38,049 bases of DNA from positions 1 to 38,049 of the forward strand of contig CALVRV010000013.1 of the NCBI GenBank assembly GCA_944358865.1. Reading direction: 5' to 3'. The position numbers and the translations under genes were made by a program. The stretch comes from an uncultured Bacilli bacterium. Its GTDB lineage: Bacteria; Bacillota_I; Bacilli_A; RFN20; CAG-826. Positions 24,601 through 32,670 of this stretch are shown in pieces. The number at the start of each line of letters is the position of its first letter. Positions within the stretch are counted from its first letter, which is position 1. A model generated the notes under the pieces. That model ran no database searches. It was given only the letters and a program-made list of their open reading frames with translations, and was not told the DNA's origin.

Positions 24601-27600
24601 TTACTTATAATTTTAATTCTTTCTTATATCAAAAATTATCGACTTCATTAAATGGTGATATGGATTTATTAAGTGATCCTAGTTTACCAAATGAAGAAAA
24701 AACTTATATAAAAGCAATGAATGATTTTGATGTATATATTAATGATGAAGGTACTTATTTATCTAACGCTGATAAAAATGAATGGTGCAGTGATGATTGG
24801 ATGTTGAAATATTCTTCTTTAACTGGGGATGAATTAATTAACGCTAGTGAAAATCAAGACTTTTATAATGAAGACATTATTTCTAAAGTTTGTAGCTTTT
24901 TAAATGAAATGAATATTGCTATTGATGAAGCAAATCAAGAAAGCCAAGAAGAAATTAACGATATTGGTCAAGCTCTAACAAGTGGAAATATACCAAGTGA
25001 AAATTTAGAATCGATGCTACTTATTTTAAATGATGTCAAGTGTTTAAGAATGCCACTTTACCATGTTTATGTCATGATAAGGAATAATTTAAATAGTGAT
25101 AATATTGGTTTTGATTTAAGTTCAATGAACGCTGAATATATCCAAGAAGATACGACTTCAGTTGATGAAAGAGCTAGTGAAATTTCTTATTTGGTTGATA
25201 TTTATGATTCGATGATGCAAATTAAAAATGATATTGGTGATACTTCAAATATTGATTTAGATTATTTCATCAATAATAAAGATAATCTTGTTATTTTAGA
25301 CAAGACTTTGGTTAATTTAAATTCTAGTTATGTTTTCCATCGTTCTGGACCAAGTCAATATGTTGTAAATGTCTCTACTTTAAGTTCTTTCCAAACTATT
25401 GTTAAAAATTTATTTAATAATGATGGATTAGAAGAATTTCAATCGATTTATTATTCTTCTAACTTAGCTAGTAAAGATCAAAACGGCTTGTTTGATTATA
25501 CAAATTATGATGAAAAAATAGATTATAATTTACTTGATATATTCTCATATAACAGTCAAGATTTTACTAATCAAGAAAACGAATGTCATCGCATTATAGA
25601 AATTATTTCAAGCCTTATTGGTGGATATAAAGGATTTGATGATATTTATAATAATGGTGTAAGTGAAAATCAACCTACATATTTAGGTTTACTTTTAGAT
25701 GGAAATAATCAATTGATTGATTTTAGTCAAATTGAAATTGATTCTTTAAATGTTGATGCTTTAAAAGAAAGTATTTATGCGATTAATGATTCTGATTTAC
25801 TTTATGATTGTGTTCCAAATTTATTATCTTATCTTTTTGATAATTTTAATCAATCAAATCAAGATGAAAATAGATTAACTTCATCTATTGAAGATGCTTT
25901 AAATGACGCTAATCCGTTCTATGTATATCATATAGATGGAAAAACAAATTATGAAAATCGTTATCCTAAACTAGATGAAACTTCTCGACAAGATTATAAC
26001 GAAATTGATAATTTATGTGATCTTTTGTCTAATGCTCAAAAAATTTATTCAAATATAGAAAATCAAACAAGTGATTCTGATTTACTTTATAGCATTAAAG
26101 ATGATAAAAATTTAGTTTTATTTGACGACATAATGATTAATTTAAATACGTCATTTATTTTCCATCGTGGTGGACCAATAAACGCTGATAATTATACTAC
26201 TTTCCAACATATGATTAGTGAGGTACTTTCAGTAGAACAAATTGGTAATATTTATTATAGTAATGACGTTAATAGTAAAGATCAAATTGATGATTATTTA
26301 ATTGAAAATGGTAATTATTCTTCTTTAGATGAAAAGATTAAATATAATGTTAACAATTTATTCTCTTATCGTGGATATAGTGATAGTCAGCAAGATGAAA
26401 TTAATCATATTTTTGAGATTTTATCATCTTTATTAGGATCTTATAAAAATATTGGCGAAGCTTATATTGGAGAAGATGGTGAAGTCATACCTCCTGCTAT
26501 TAACGAAAGATATATTGGATTACTTTTAAATGAAAATGGCGATGTAATTGATTTTAGCAAAATTCAATTAGAAACAATTAATACTTATGCATTTAATGAA
26601 ACTTTAGATGTCATCAATGATTCAGAATTACTTTATGATTGTGTTCCTAATATTATTTCTTATTTCTTTGATAATATTGAAACATCATCTACAACCGCTA
26701 GAAGTATCGAAAGCATAATTAAAGACACTATTGATATGTCTAATCCTTATTATGTTTATTATGTTGATGGTGTTACCAATTATAATCGCCATTACGAAGA
26801 AAAAAGCGATATTAATGAGATTGATAATTTATGTATCCTATTAGAAAATATAAAAACATTATTAAATTCTAACGCTGATGTTACAAGTGAAAACATTTTA
26901 AGTGTTATGCAAAATAATAAAAATCTTAAGACGTTTAATGATATTTTAATTGATTTAAATTCCTCTTATATTTTCCATCGTGGCGGACCAAAAAAAATTC
27001 CAAGAAAAGATAAAACTACATTTATGTCAATTATTGAATCAATAATAGATAATGAAAGCATTTCCCAATTCTATTATAGTGAGGATGTAAGAAGTAAAGA
27101 CCAAAGCGAACAATTTAAAAATATTTATTCAAATAAAGATGAAAAAATATCTTATAATTTAAATTTGATTTTCCCATATGATAGTCAAGATTTTTCTTCA
27201 CAAGTTGATAATATTCATAATTTTATAAATATCATTTCTAGCTTTGTTGGTGGATATAAAGATATTTATGATTTACAACTAGATAGTGAAGGGGTCGCTA
27301 CTGATGGTGAATCATATATTGGTTTATTTGTTGATGAAAACAATCAATTATTAGATTTTAATAACATCAAATTAAATCAAATTGATGGTGACGCTTTATA
27401 TGAAAGTTTAACTGAAATTAATAATTCTGACTTATTATATGATGTTGCACCAAATATGCTTGCAAAATTATTTAAGGACATTGGTGAGCAAAGTGATGCC
27501 AGTGATGATATTACAGAAATGTTTGAAGGTGCCTTGAAAAACGCTAATCCATATTATATTTATTATTTAGAGGGTTCTACTCCTAATTATAATATTCGTT

Positions 27601-29537
27601 ATGCAAAAGAAGAAGAAACATCAAGAAAAGATTATTCAGAATTAACATTTCTATGTGATATCGTTGATAATTTTGAACGATTATATAATCAAAACCAAGA
27701 TGTAAATCTCATTCAAATATTTAATTTAAGTAGTGAAAGATTAAATGAAGTTTTATCAACTTTTAAAAGTGTTTTATCAAATATGGAGCAATCTTATATT
27801 TTCCATCGTGGCAATATTATGAATATGTGTTCTCAAGAAATTATTAATCGGTCAGAAGATCAATATTCAACATTTGAATATAGTGTTAACTTTATTTATA
27901 AAAATTTAGGCGCATATGATTTAGTTTATTCTGATGACAACCCATATGATTCAGAAAATTCAATTTACTACCATGATGGTGAAAGTAAAATTAGATATAA
28001 CATCTACTGTTTGACTGCTTTAACAAAAGAAAACGAAGGAAAAGATAATGTTTCAAGTTCTGATTATTCTTCCCAATATTGGCAAGAAGAAATTGCATCT
28101 TTAATTAATTTTATTAAGAGTGCAAAAACTGTTATTAGTGAAAATGATGAAAGTATGAACAATTTTAATAATTTTACTCCTTCTTTAGATGATCCAAATT
28201 TATCACCTGATAATTTAACTAATTTATTATTTGATTTGAATCGTTGTAATATCATTTGTGACATCTTACCAAATTATCTTAATGAATTCTTAGATAATAT
28301 TAGATTTAATGAATTCACTAATTATACTTATAATAATGTTTCAAATAACTATGCGACAATTTATTTTGGTCAAAAACAACAAGAGATGTATGCAAGTGAA
28401 GAAAAGGGTATTTCATTAATTAATACATTATTAGAAAATTTTGCTGTCTATGATAGCAATAATAACTTCGATCATTACATTAATTTAAATGAAGAAAACA
28501 ATAATTCAAACTTCTTTGAAAACTATATTAATTCTGGAAAATCCACTGCAAATATCCTTGATTTTATTGAAAATTCAATTATTTATAGCGGACAATTTAA
28601 TGTTAATTTAGATAATAATTTATCTGGTGTTGATGCCTTATTTATTTATAATATTTTTGATGACGCTAACATGGGTCGATTTATTTATGGTGGTAGCGAA
28701 GATGAAAAGATTTTACTTTTAAATCGTTTCTTAAATGATGAAGAATTTGAATATGATCCTAATATAGAAGGCAAAGCATTTGATACTATTTTTGCAAATG
28801 TTGTTAAATTATTTGATAATCTTGATTCTAATTTTGCTACTGATGATATTGATCAAGTTAGAAATGCGAAAGATAGTATTGTTAGATCAATTGTTGCTTT
28901 AACAAAAGAAGTTAATTCTAGTGCTACCGGTGATGATATTTATCTTGGTAATGATTATGAACATCGAGCATATATTTCTAGTGAAATTCTTGCTTCCTTA
29001 TTAGATGAAATCGTCACTAATGAAATTAACAATATTTCTACTACTTTATTAGAAGAAAATATTCGTCCATTACGTAAATTAGAAGAAAATAATTCTAGTG
29101 TATCTTATGATTATGAATTAGTTAATACAGATAGTTATAATTTACTCAATATCTATGAAGCACATGGCTTAGATGGAATTTTATCTTTATATCAAGGAAG
29201 CGATACTGATTATTTATATTATCTTGCTAATCCTGATTTAATTAGTTCGACTTCTAATAAATTAGAAAGTATTGATTATGGTAATTCTTATTTTGCTAGT
29301 GTTATTTATTCTTCTCGTTTGCATAACATTTTCAATTCAATTTTTGACGCTGTACGTCAAGCGGGTCAATTTAGTAATATTGATGAACCTGAAATTGTTA
29401 TTGATGATATCAATGACTTATTCATTTATGGTCAAGATGGCTATATTGGATTTATAGATTATTCTAATTCAATTTTTGAATTTATAAAGCATAATCAAAG
29501 CATAGTTGATATAATTTTAAGTGGTTATGGAAATTGA
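21606..29537 (+). CDS. Giant membrane-anchored repeat protein (2,643 residues)
   Basis: A single uninterrupted reading frame of nearly 8 kb. Residues 1-220 hold four predicted membrane segments (about 22-50, 54-76, 142-172 and 192-215), arranged like a CvpA domain, including the typical VVGFFKGIFSTSFRLLF segment; this resemblance is by eye. The remaining ~2,400 residues are hydrophilic, Asn/Asp/Ser-rich and lack further membrane helices, so they form one domain on one side of the membrane. A motif of the type (L/I)NxSxLLxxxxPxxLxxLF recurs about 13 times (near residues 329, 430, 672, 909, 991, 1239, 1394, 1514, 1671, 1785, 1939, 2061, 2212). In the middle it becomes four ~273-residue repeats marked by SYIFHRGGP. 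No LPxTG or C-terminal anchor is seen. I do not recognise a described function; a surface adhesin or envelope-spanning fibre is a guess. Confidence 0.85.
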   Translation: MNIFLNNVLIDASTVDMINQIINGVSIGIFVLLIVGLVLSIVVGFFKGIFSTSFRLLFILGLAIIAFAFLPMLIQSIYDLDLSMFFSGYLNLSFDNGAVVSIEITSLKETFSNLVAVILQQVVGFNGSSSELAMAALSIAEMFIAYAVILIEGFVIGVFGNLIGIIAYQLIFKRFFAKMARKTAKLRVVSLFVEAVNYVLCCCLFLFPLTSMVNIANQAWQKYSPTSDDETVTMISSFMDTYNNSILAQSLFNWSTNNEGLTIDSQMLSSLLQTTIGDGQQSVVQTLNNLANLGGSIIDGFTFEGGNVSINYSYFISESTLTTLFEQLNSSNIFTYVLPLCLEIAINSELLGQYVDTSLIDIEDDEWINEINNLEQMVIDIANSGVANMFFDEENNIIEPSNIEIQEILNKVLSNDAYTYIKSVFKRIDNSKLLSRAIPAAISYLGESNEQISDILPSSWAELNSISWGEELSIVYDSLYRLNQADSDILKIFLEYSDTSNPKIKKSSSTGNELMDVIVKNASAIKTILIGEFDEDGNLLYCDEYGITKVYENNNQINNRHYTLFDTNLFKYMARPLFEMLTSLLESQLNGQANVDDLVRSIDELLSGEDFRKKLKEEFNAIIVIFEKISQSQDILELISSLNEGSTIDSDQLLKNKNLILDLQDILPLIDNSKLLTSVIHPVLDDFLSDNGEVGNALATIGLSVDDLNLDIDNLGQEFANLLNVYSSIDLLNSITNENMSNNERISNITENYVGIANLLDTIFESEIINPKEEFYDGDFNNNYFTLLNFLFESSNNGEALIEGFEFKEDVVGLKPTSNGAGSHNWANTRHDGQYQLDMYGRPILDGENGYIALVLASLGTKSNDVNSPYYQQNLFDAILGSDESEISNVIGYLESDFKISRLFKAVDDSSVFSASFGQFLDTTLDDPNIGIIDEDAYQSFTLVSDWTKEGENFAKICNSIKEVGISLNDFDITNVNNIPALNVLLHSLSNSKLFGGDITYNFNSFLYQKLSTSLNGDMDLLSDPSLPNEEKTYIKAMNDFDVYINDEGTYLSNADKNEWCSDDWMLKYSSLTGDELINASENQDFYNEDIISKVCSFLNEMNIAIDEANQESQEEINDIGQALTSGNIPSENLESMLLILNDVKCLRMPLYHVYVMIRNNLNSDNIGFDLSSMNAEYIQEDTTSVDERASEISYLVDIYDSMMQIKNDIGDTSNIDLDYFINNKDNLVILDKTLVNLNSSYVFHRSGPSQYVVNVSTLSSFQTIVKNLFNNDGLEEFQSIYYSSNLASKDQNGLFDYTNYDEKIDYNLLDIFSYNSQDFTNQENECHRIIEIISSLIGGYKGFDDIYNNGVSENQPTYLGLLLDGNNQLIDFSQIEIDSLNVDALKESIYAINDSDLLYDCVPNLLSYLFDNFNQSNQDENRLTSSIEDALNDANPFYVYHIDGKTNYENRYPKLDETSRQDYNEIDNLCDLLSNAQKIYSNIENQTSDSDLLYSIKDDKNLVLFDDIMINLNTSFIFHRGGPINADNYTTFQHMISEVLSVEQIGNIYYSNDVNSKDQIDDYLIENGNYSSLDEKIKYNVNNLFSYRGYSDSQQDEINHIFEILSSLLGSYKNIGEAYIGEDGEVIPPAINERYIGLLLNENGDVIDFSKIQLETINTYAFNETLDVINDSELLYDCVPNIISYFFDNIETSSTTARSIESIIKDTIDMSNPYYVYYVDGVTNYNRHYEEKSDINEIDNLCILLENIKTLLNSNADVTSENILSVMQNNKNLKTFNDILIDLNSSYIFHRGGPKKIPRKDKTTFMSIIESIIDNESISQFYYSEDVRSKDQSEQFKNIYSNKDEKISYNLNLIFPYDSQDFSSQVDNIHNFINIISSFVGGYKDIYDLQLDSEGVATDGESYIGLFVDENNQLLDFNNIKLNQIDGDALYESLTEINNSDLLYDVAPNMLAKLFKDIGEQSDASDDITEMFEGALKNANPYYIYYLEGSTPNYNIRYAKEEETSRKDYSELTFLCDIVDNFERLYNQNQDVNLIQIFNLSSERLNEVLSTFKSVLSNMEQSYIFHRGNIMNMCSQEIINRSEDQYSTFEYSVNFIYKNLGAYDLVYSDDNPYDSENSIYYHDGESKIRYNIYCLTALTKENEGKDNVSSSDYSSQYWQEEIASLINFIKSAKTVISENDESMNNFNNFTPSLDDPNLSPDNLTNLLFDLNRCNIICDILPNYLNEFLDNIRFNEFTNYTYNNVSNNYATIYFGQKQQEMYASEEKGISLINTLLENFAVYDSNNNFDHYINLNEENNNSNFFENYINSGKSTANILDFIENSIIYSGQFNVNLDNNLSGVDALFIYNIFDDANMGRFIYGGSEDEKILLLNRFLNDEEFEYDPNIEGKAFDTIFANVVKLFDNLDSNFATDDIDQVRNAKDSIVRSIVALTKEVNSSATGDDIYLGNDYEHRAYISSEILASLLDEIVTNEINNISTTLLEENIRPLRKLEENNSSVSYDYELVNTDSYNLLNIYEAHGLDGILSLYQGSDTDYLYYLANPDLISSTSNKLESIDYGNSYFASVIYSSRLHNIFNSIFDAVRQAGQFSNIDEPEIVIDDINDLFIYGQDGYIGFIDYSNSIFEFIKHNQSIVDIILSGYGN
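25320..28300 (+). repeat. Four ~820-bp protein-coding repeats in the giant gene
   Basis: Units begin near 25320, 26145, 26958 and 27786 (periods 275, 271 and 276 codons). Each starts with NxSYIFHRGGP-like sequence. Units 1-3 then have IYYSxDVxSKDQ, DEKIxYNL, a Ser-Gln-Asp or similar turn, IISSxxGGYK, YIGLLLD and INDSDLLYDCVPN, ending in NPYYVYYVDGxTNY and the ETSRxDY turn. Unit 4 is diverged and lacks SKDQ. The units have drifted at the DNA level, so the duplication is not recent. Confidence 0.85.
29507..29515 (+). promoter_or_regulatory. Extended -10 promoter inside the giant gene's 3' end
   Basis: TG-A-TATAAT (29507-29515) is a perfect extended -10. It ends 5 nt before a GTG (29521) and 11 nt before the ATG (29527) of the YigZ-type gene, so the downstream metabolic genes can be transcribed independently of the giant gene. 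Confidence 0.55.
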
Positions 29538-29904
29538 TAAAACCTATGAATTTACTTTTGTAGAAAATAAATCAAAATTTATATCTTTACTTATTCCTTT
29601 AACATCAAAAGAGGAATATAAAGACAAATTATTAGAAGTTAAAAAAATATATCCAAACGCGACACATTATTGCTACGCTTTTAATTTTAAAGGATACGCT
29701 AAAGCAAGCGATGATAATGAGCCCAAAGGAACAGCGGGAAAACCAATTTTAAGAGTTTTGCAATTAAAAAACATTGATAATGGATTACTAGTGGTTATAA
29801 GATATTTTGGAGGAATAAAATTAGGTGCTTCCAAATTATTAAGAACTTATGTTAAAGCTTCTAGTGAAGTTATTAATTTAATATCTAAAGAAAGAGGTGA
29901 ATAA
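29527..29904 (+). CDS. YigZ/IMPACT family protein, N-terminal domain only
   Basis: About 125 residues matching the UPF0029 (Impact N-terminal) domain: FVENKSKFISLLIPLTSKEE, NATHYCYAFNF, the signature ASDDNEPKGTAGKPIL, and VVIRYFGGIKLGASKLLRTY. Bacterial YigZ proteins are usually about 200 residues with a second, ferredoxin-like domain, which is absent here. The family is linked to regulation of translation or stress responses, but bacterial function is not settled. I prefer ATG 29527; a GTG at 29521 in the same frame is possible, because it lies at the expected transcription start. The start overlaps the giant gene's end by 11 bp. Confidence 0.88.
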   Translation: MEIDKTYEFTFVENKSKFISLLIPLTSKEEYKDKLLEVKKIYPNATHYCYAFNFKGYAKASDDNEPKGTAGKPILRVLQLKNIDNGLLVVIRYFGGIKLGASKLLRTYVKASSEVINLISKERGE

Positions 29905-29906
29905 AT

Positions 29907-31169
29907 ATGTCTGAATACGAAAATCGTCGTAAAAAATTATTTGAATTATTACCAGAAGGATCTTTGCTCTTACTCCATAGCGGTGTTAGTAAAATATCTA
30001 GCGAAGATGAAAATTTTCCTTTTGTTGTAAATAATAATTTCTTTTATTTAACAAATATTAGACAAGAAAATTCTTTATTATTTCTTGTTAAACAAATTAG
30101 CGAAGAAAAAACTTATTTATTTATTGATGAATATAGTCCAGAAAAAGAAAAATGGACTGGGAAAAGATTATCTATTGAACAAGCTAGCACTTATAGCGAT
30201 ATTAAAAATGTTTTAACAAATAACGTCTTAGATTCTAAAATTGATCTTGCCCTAAAAGAAGGATCGACTCATTTTGGTAAAATCAAATATGTTTATTTAG
30301 ATTTATCTAATGAATTAAAAGTAGGGGATGATTTATTTATAAGAGATTATCAAAGTCGTCTTTTATCATTGTATCCTAATATTCAAATCATGGATATACG
30401 CCCACTTATCACTCCACTTAGAATGGTAAAATCAAATTTTGAAATTGAGCAATTAAAAAAAGCTATTAATTTGACTCAGCACGGCATTAATCAAATATTA
30501 ATGTATATGAAACCAAATAAATTTGAATATCAACTCGCTAATATATTTTATTGTTATGGTATTGAATCTTCTCGAGCACCTTTATCTTTTCAAACAATTA
30601 TTGCCTCTGGAAAAAATGCGACATGTCTTCATTATCCTACTCAAGATGCAAGAATTAAGGAAAATGAATTAATTTTATTTGATTTAGGATATAAATATGA
30701 TGGATACTGCGCGGATATATCTCGTACATATCCTGTCAGCGGTAAATTTACTGATTTACAAAGAATTATTTATCAAACAGTTTTGTACGCTAATAAAATG
30801 GTTATTGAATATGCTAAAGAAGGCGTAACTATTAAAGAATTAAATGATAAAGTCATAGATTATTATAAACAAGAATTACCACGACTAGGGCTTATTGATA
30901 AAGATGAAGATGTTAGAAAATATTATTGGCATAATGTCAGCCATCATATCGGTTTAGATACCCATGATGTCTCTGATAGAAATAAACCTTTACAAGCAGG
31001 AAACATTATCAGTGATGAACCTGGATTATATTTTGAAAAATATGGTATAGGTGTTCGCATTGAAGATGATATTTTAATTACTAAGGATGGGTGTGAAGTT
31101 TTATCTAGATCTATTCCAAAAGAAGTTTTTGAAATTGAAGAACTTGTAAAACAATGTCAAAATAAATAA
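29907..31169 (+). CDS. Xaa-Pro aminopeptidase (M24B)
   Basis: A 420-residue cytoplasmic metallopeptidase that removes an N-terminal residue preceding proline. The N-terminal domain (about 1-170) is the AMP_N fold (FFYLTNIRQENSLLF). The catalytic pita-bread domain shows the M24 metal ligands: LFDLGYKYDGYCADISRTYP (both Asp), HHIGLDTHD (His), DEPGLYF (Glu) and GVRIEDD (Glu). AGAGGTG is a good Shine-Dalgarno, and the gap after the YigZ-type gene is 2 bp, so they form one operon. Together with peptidase T it supports peptide scavenging. Confidence 0.93.
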   Translation: MSEYENRRKKLFELLPEGSLLLLHSGVSKISSEDENFPFVVNNNFFYLTNIRQENSLLFLVKQISEEKTYLFIDEYSPEKEKWTGKRLSIEQASTYSDIKNVLTNNVLDSKIDLALKEGSTHFGKIKYVYLDLSNELKVGDDLFIRDYQSRLLSLYPNIQIMDIRPLITPLRMVKSNFEIEQLKKAINLTQHGINQILMYMKPNKFEYQLANIFYCYGIESSRAPLSFQTIIASGKNATCLHYPTQDARIKENELILFDLGYKYDGYCADISRTYPVSGKFTDLQRIIYQTVLYANKMVIEYAKEGVTIKELNDKVIDYYKQELPRLGLIDKDEDVRKYYWHNVSHHIGLDTHDVSDRNKPLQAGNIISDEPGLYFEKYGIGVRIEDDILITKDGCEVLSRSIPKEVFEIEELVKQCQNK

Positions 31170-31170
31170 T

Positions 31171-32652
31171 ATGAAGAAATATATTTTATCAATTGATCAA
31201 GGAACAACAAGTACTAGGGCAATTATTTTTGATCGAAGTTCAATCGCTCTTTTTATGGCGCAAAGAGAGGTAAAATGTTATTACCCAAAACCTGGTTGGG
31301 TCGAAAGTGATGCCTTAGAAATTTGGGTTAGTGTTATTGATGTAATTAATGAAGTATTAGTTAAAGCAAATTTAACTATGAAAGATATCGATTCAATTGG
31401 TATTACTAATCAAAGAGAGACTGTTGTTGTCTGGGATAAAAAAAGCGGATTACCAGTTTATCATGCCATTATTTGGCAATCACGACAATCTAAATATATT
31501 TGTGATTCTTTAGAAGATAAAAAACAATTTATTCATCAAAAAACAGGATTATTAATAAATCCTTATTTTAGTGCGAGTAAAATTCGTTTTATTCTTGATA
31601 ATATCGAAAACGGACAACAAAGAGCAGAAAATAACGAACTAATGGTCGGCACAATTGATACATGGATAATGTATAAAATGAGCCATGGTAATATTTACGC
31701 AACAGATGTAACAAATGCTTCAAGAACTCTTCTTTATAACATCTTTGACCATTGTTGGGATGAAGAACTTTGTAAATTATTTAATATTCCGATTAGCATG
31801 CTTTGTAAAGTTAATCCTTCTTCTTATAAATATGGAAGAGCTTCATTTTTTTCTAATGATGTCTATATTTGTGGAGTAGCTGGTGATCAGCAAGCCGCGT
31901 TATTTGGACAAACATGTTTTAGTAAAGGTGAATTTAAAAATACATATGGGACAGGTTGTTTTATGCTAACAAATATTGGTAATAAACCTTTACTATCACA
32001 AAAAGGACTTTTAACCACTATTGCTTGGCAAATTGGTGATGAATTTACTTACGCTTTAGAAGGGTCAATATTTATTGGCGGGGCTCTTGTCCAGTGGCTA
32101 AGAGATGAAATGAATTTGATTTCAAGCGCTGCCGAAAGTGAAGAATTTGCAAACAAGTGTCAAGATAGTAACGGAGTATATATTGTTCCTGCTTTTGTTG
32201 GATTAGGAGCACCATATTGGCAAGACGATGCTAAAGGGGCTGTTTTTGGTTTAACAAGAGGAACAAATAAATATCAATTTGTTAAAGCTTGTTTAGAAGC
32301 TATTGCCTATCAATGTAAAGATGTTATTGATGTCATAAAAAAAGAAGCCAATATTGATATTAAATCTTTAAAAGTTGATGGCGGGGCGACAAACAATAAT
32401 TATCTTATGCAATTTCAAAGTGATATTTTACACACTAATATTATTTTACCTAAATGTGTTGAAACGACTGCATTAGGAGTTTCTTATCTAAGTGGACTTG
32501 CTTCTAGTTATTATAAATCACTACAAGATATTAATTCTTGTTACTGCAAAAATAAAGAATTTCATCCTCAAATGTCAATTAAAAAAGCTAAATCAATTTA
32601 TCGTGGGTGGAAAAGGGCCGTTAGGGCAACAATAACTTTTAAAAGCAAATAG
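31171..32652 (+). CDS. glpK: Glycerol kinase
   Basis: A 493-residue FGGY kinase that makes sn-glycerol-3-phosphate from glycerol and ATP, feeding membrane lipid synthesis or glycolysis. Diagnostic segments are SIDQGTTSTRAIIFD (phosphate 1 motif), GITNQRETVVVWD, the glycerol-binding WQSRQ, GDQQAALFGQ, YGTGCFML, PAFVGLGAPYWQ and VDGGATNNNYLMQFQSDIL. It follows the peptidase by 1 bp with no Shine-Dalgarno, so it is probably translated by coupling. No glpF or glpD is adjacent. I see no convincing phosphorylatable His region to predict PTS control. Confidence 0.95.
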   Translation: MKKYILSIDQGTTSTRAIIFDRSSIALFMAQREVKCYYPKPGWVESDALEIWVSVIDVINEVLVKANLTMKDIDSIGITNQRETVVVWDKKSGLPVYHAIIWQSRQSKYICDSLEDKKQFIHQKTGLLINPYFSASKIRFILDNIENGQQRAENNELMVGTIDTWIMYKMSHGNIYATDVTNASRTLLYNIFDHCWDEELCKLFNIPISMLCKVNPSSYKYGRASFFSNDVYICGVAGDQQAALFGQTCFSKGEFKNTYGTGCFMLTNIGNKPLLSQKGLLTTIAWQIGDEFTYALEGSIFIGGALVQWLRDEMNLISSAAESEEFANKCQDSNGVYIVPAFVGLGAPYWQDDAKGAVFGLTRGTNKYQFVKACLEAIAYQCKDVIDVIKKEANIDIKSLKVDGGATNNNYLMQFQSDILHTNIILPKCVETTALGVSYLSGLASSYYKSLQDINSCYCKNKEFHPQMSIKKAKSIYRGWKRAVRATITFKSK

Positions 32653-32655
32653 CTA

Positions 32656-32664
32656 TGTTATAAT
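32656..32664 (+). promoter_or_regulatory. Extended -10 promoter of addBA, leaderless
   Basis: TG-T-TATAAT (32656-32664) is a consensus extended -10. It lies 6 nt before the addB ATG at 32671, in the 18-bp gap after glpK, with no ribosome binding site. Confidence 0.65.
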
Positions 32665-32670
32665 TTAAGC

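Noticed and set aside
25320-28300. CRISPR-like or tandem DNA repeat array
   Set aside because: The repetition is at the protein level with ~820-bp units that have diverged in DNA; there are no short identical repeats with spacers.
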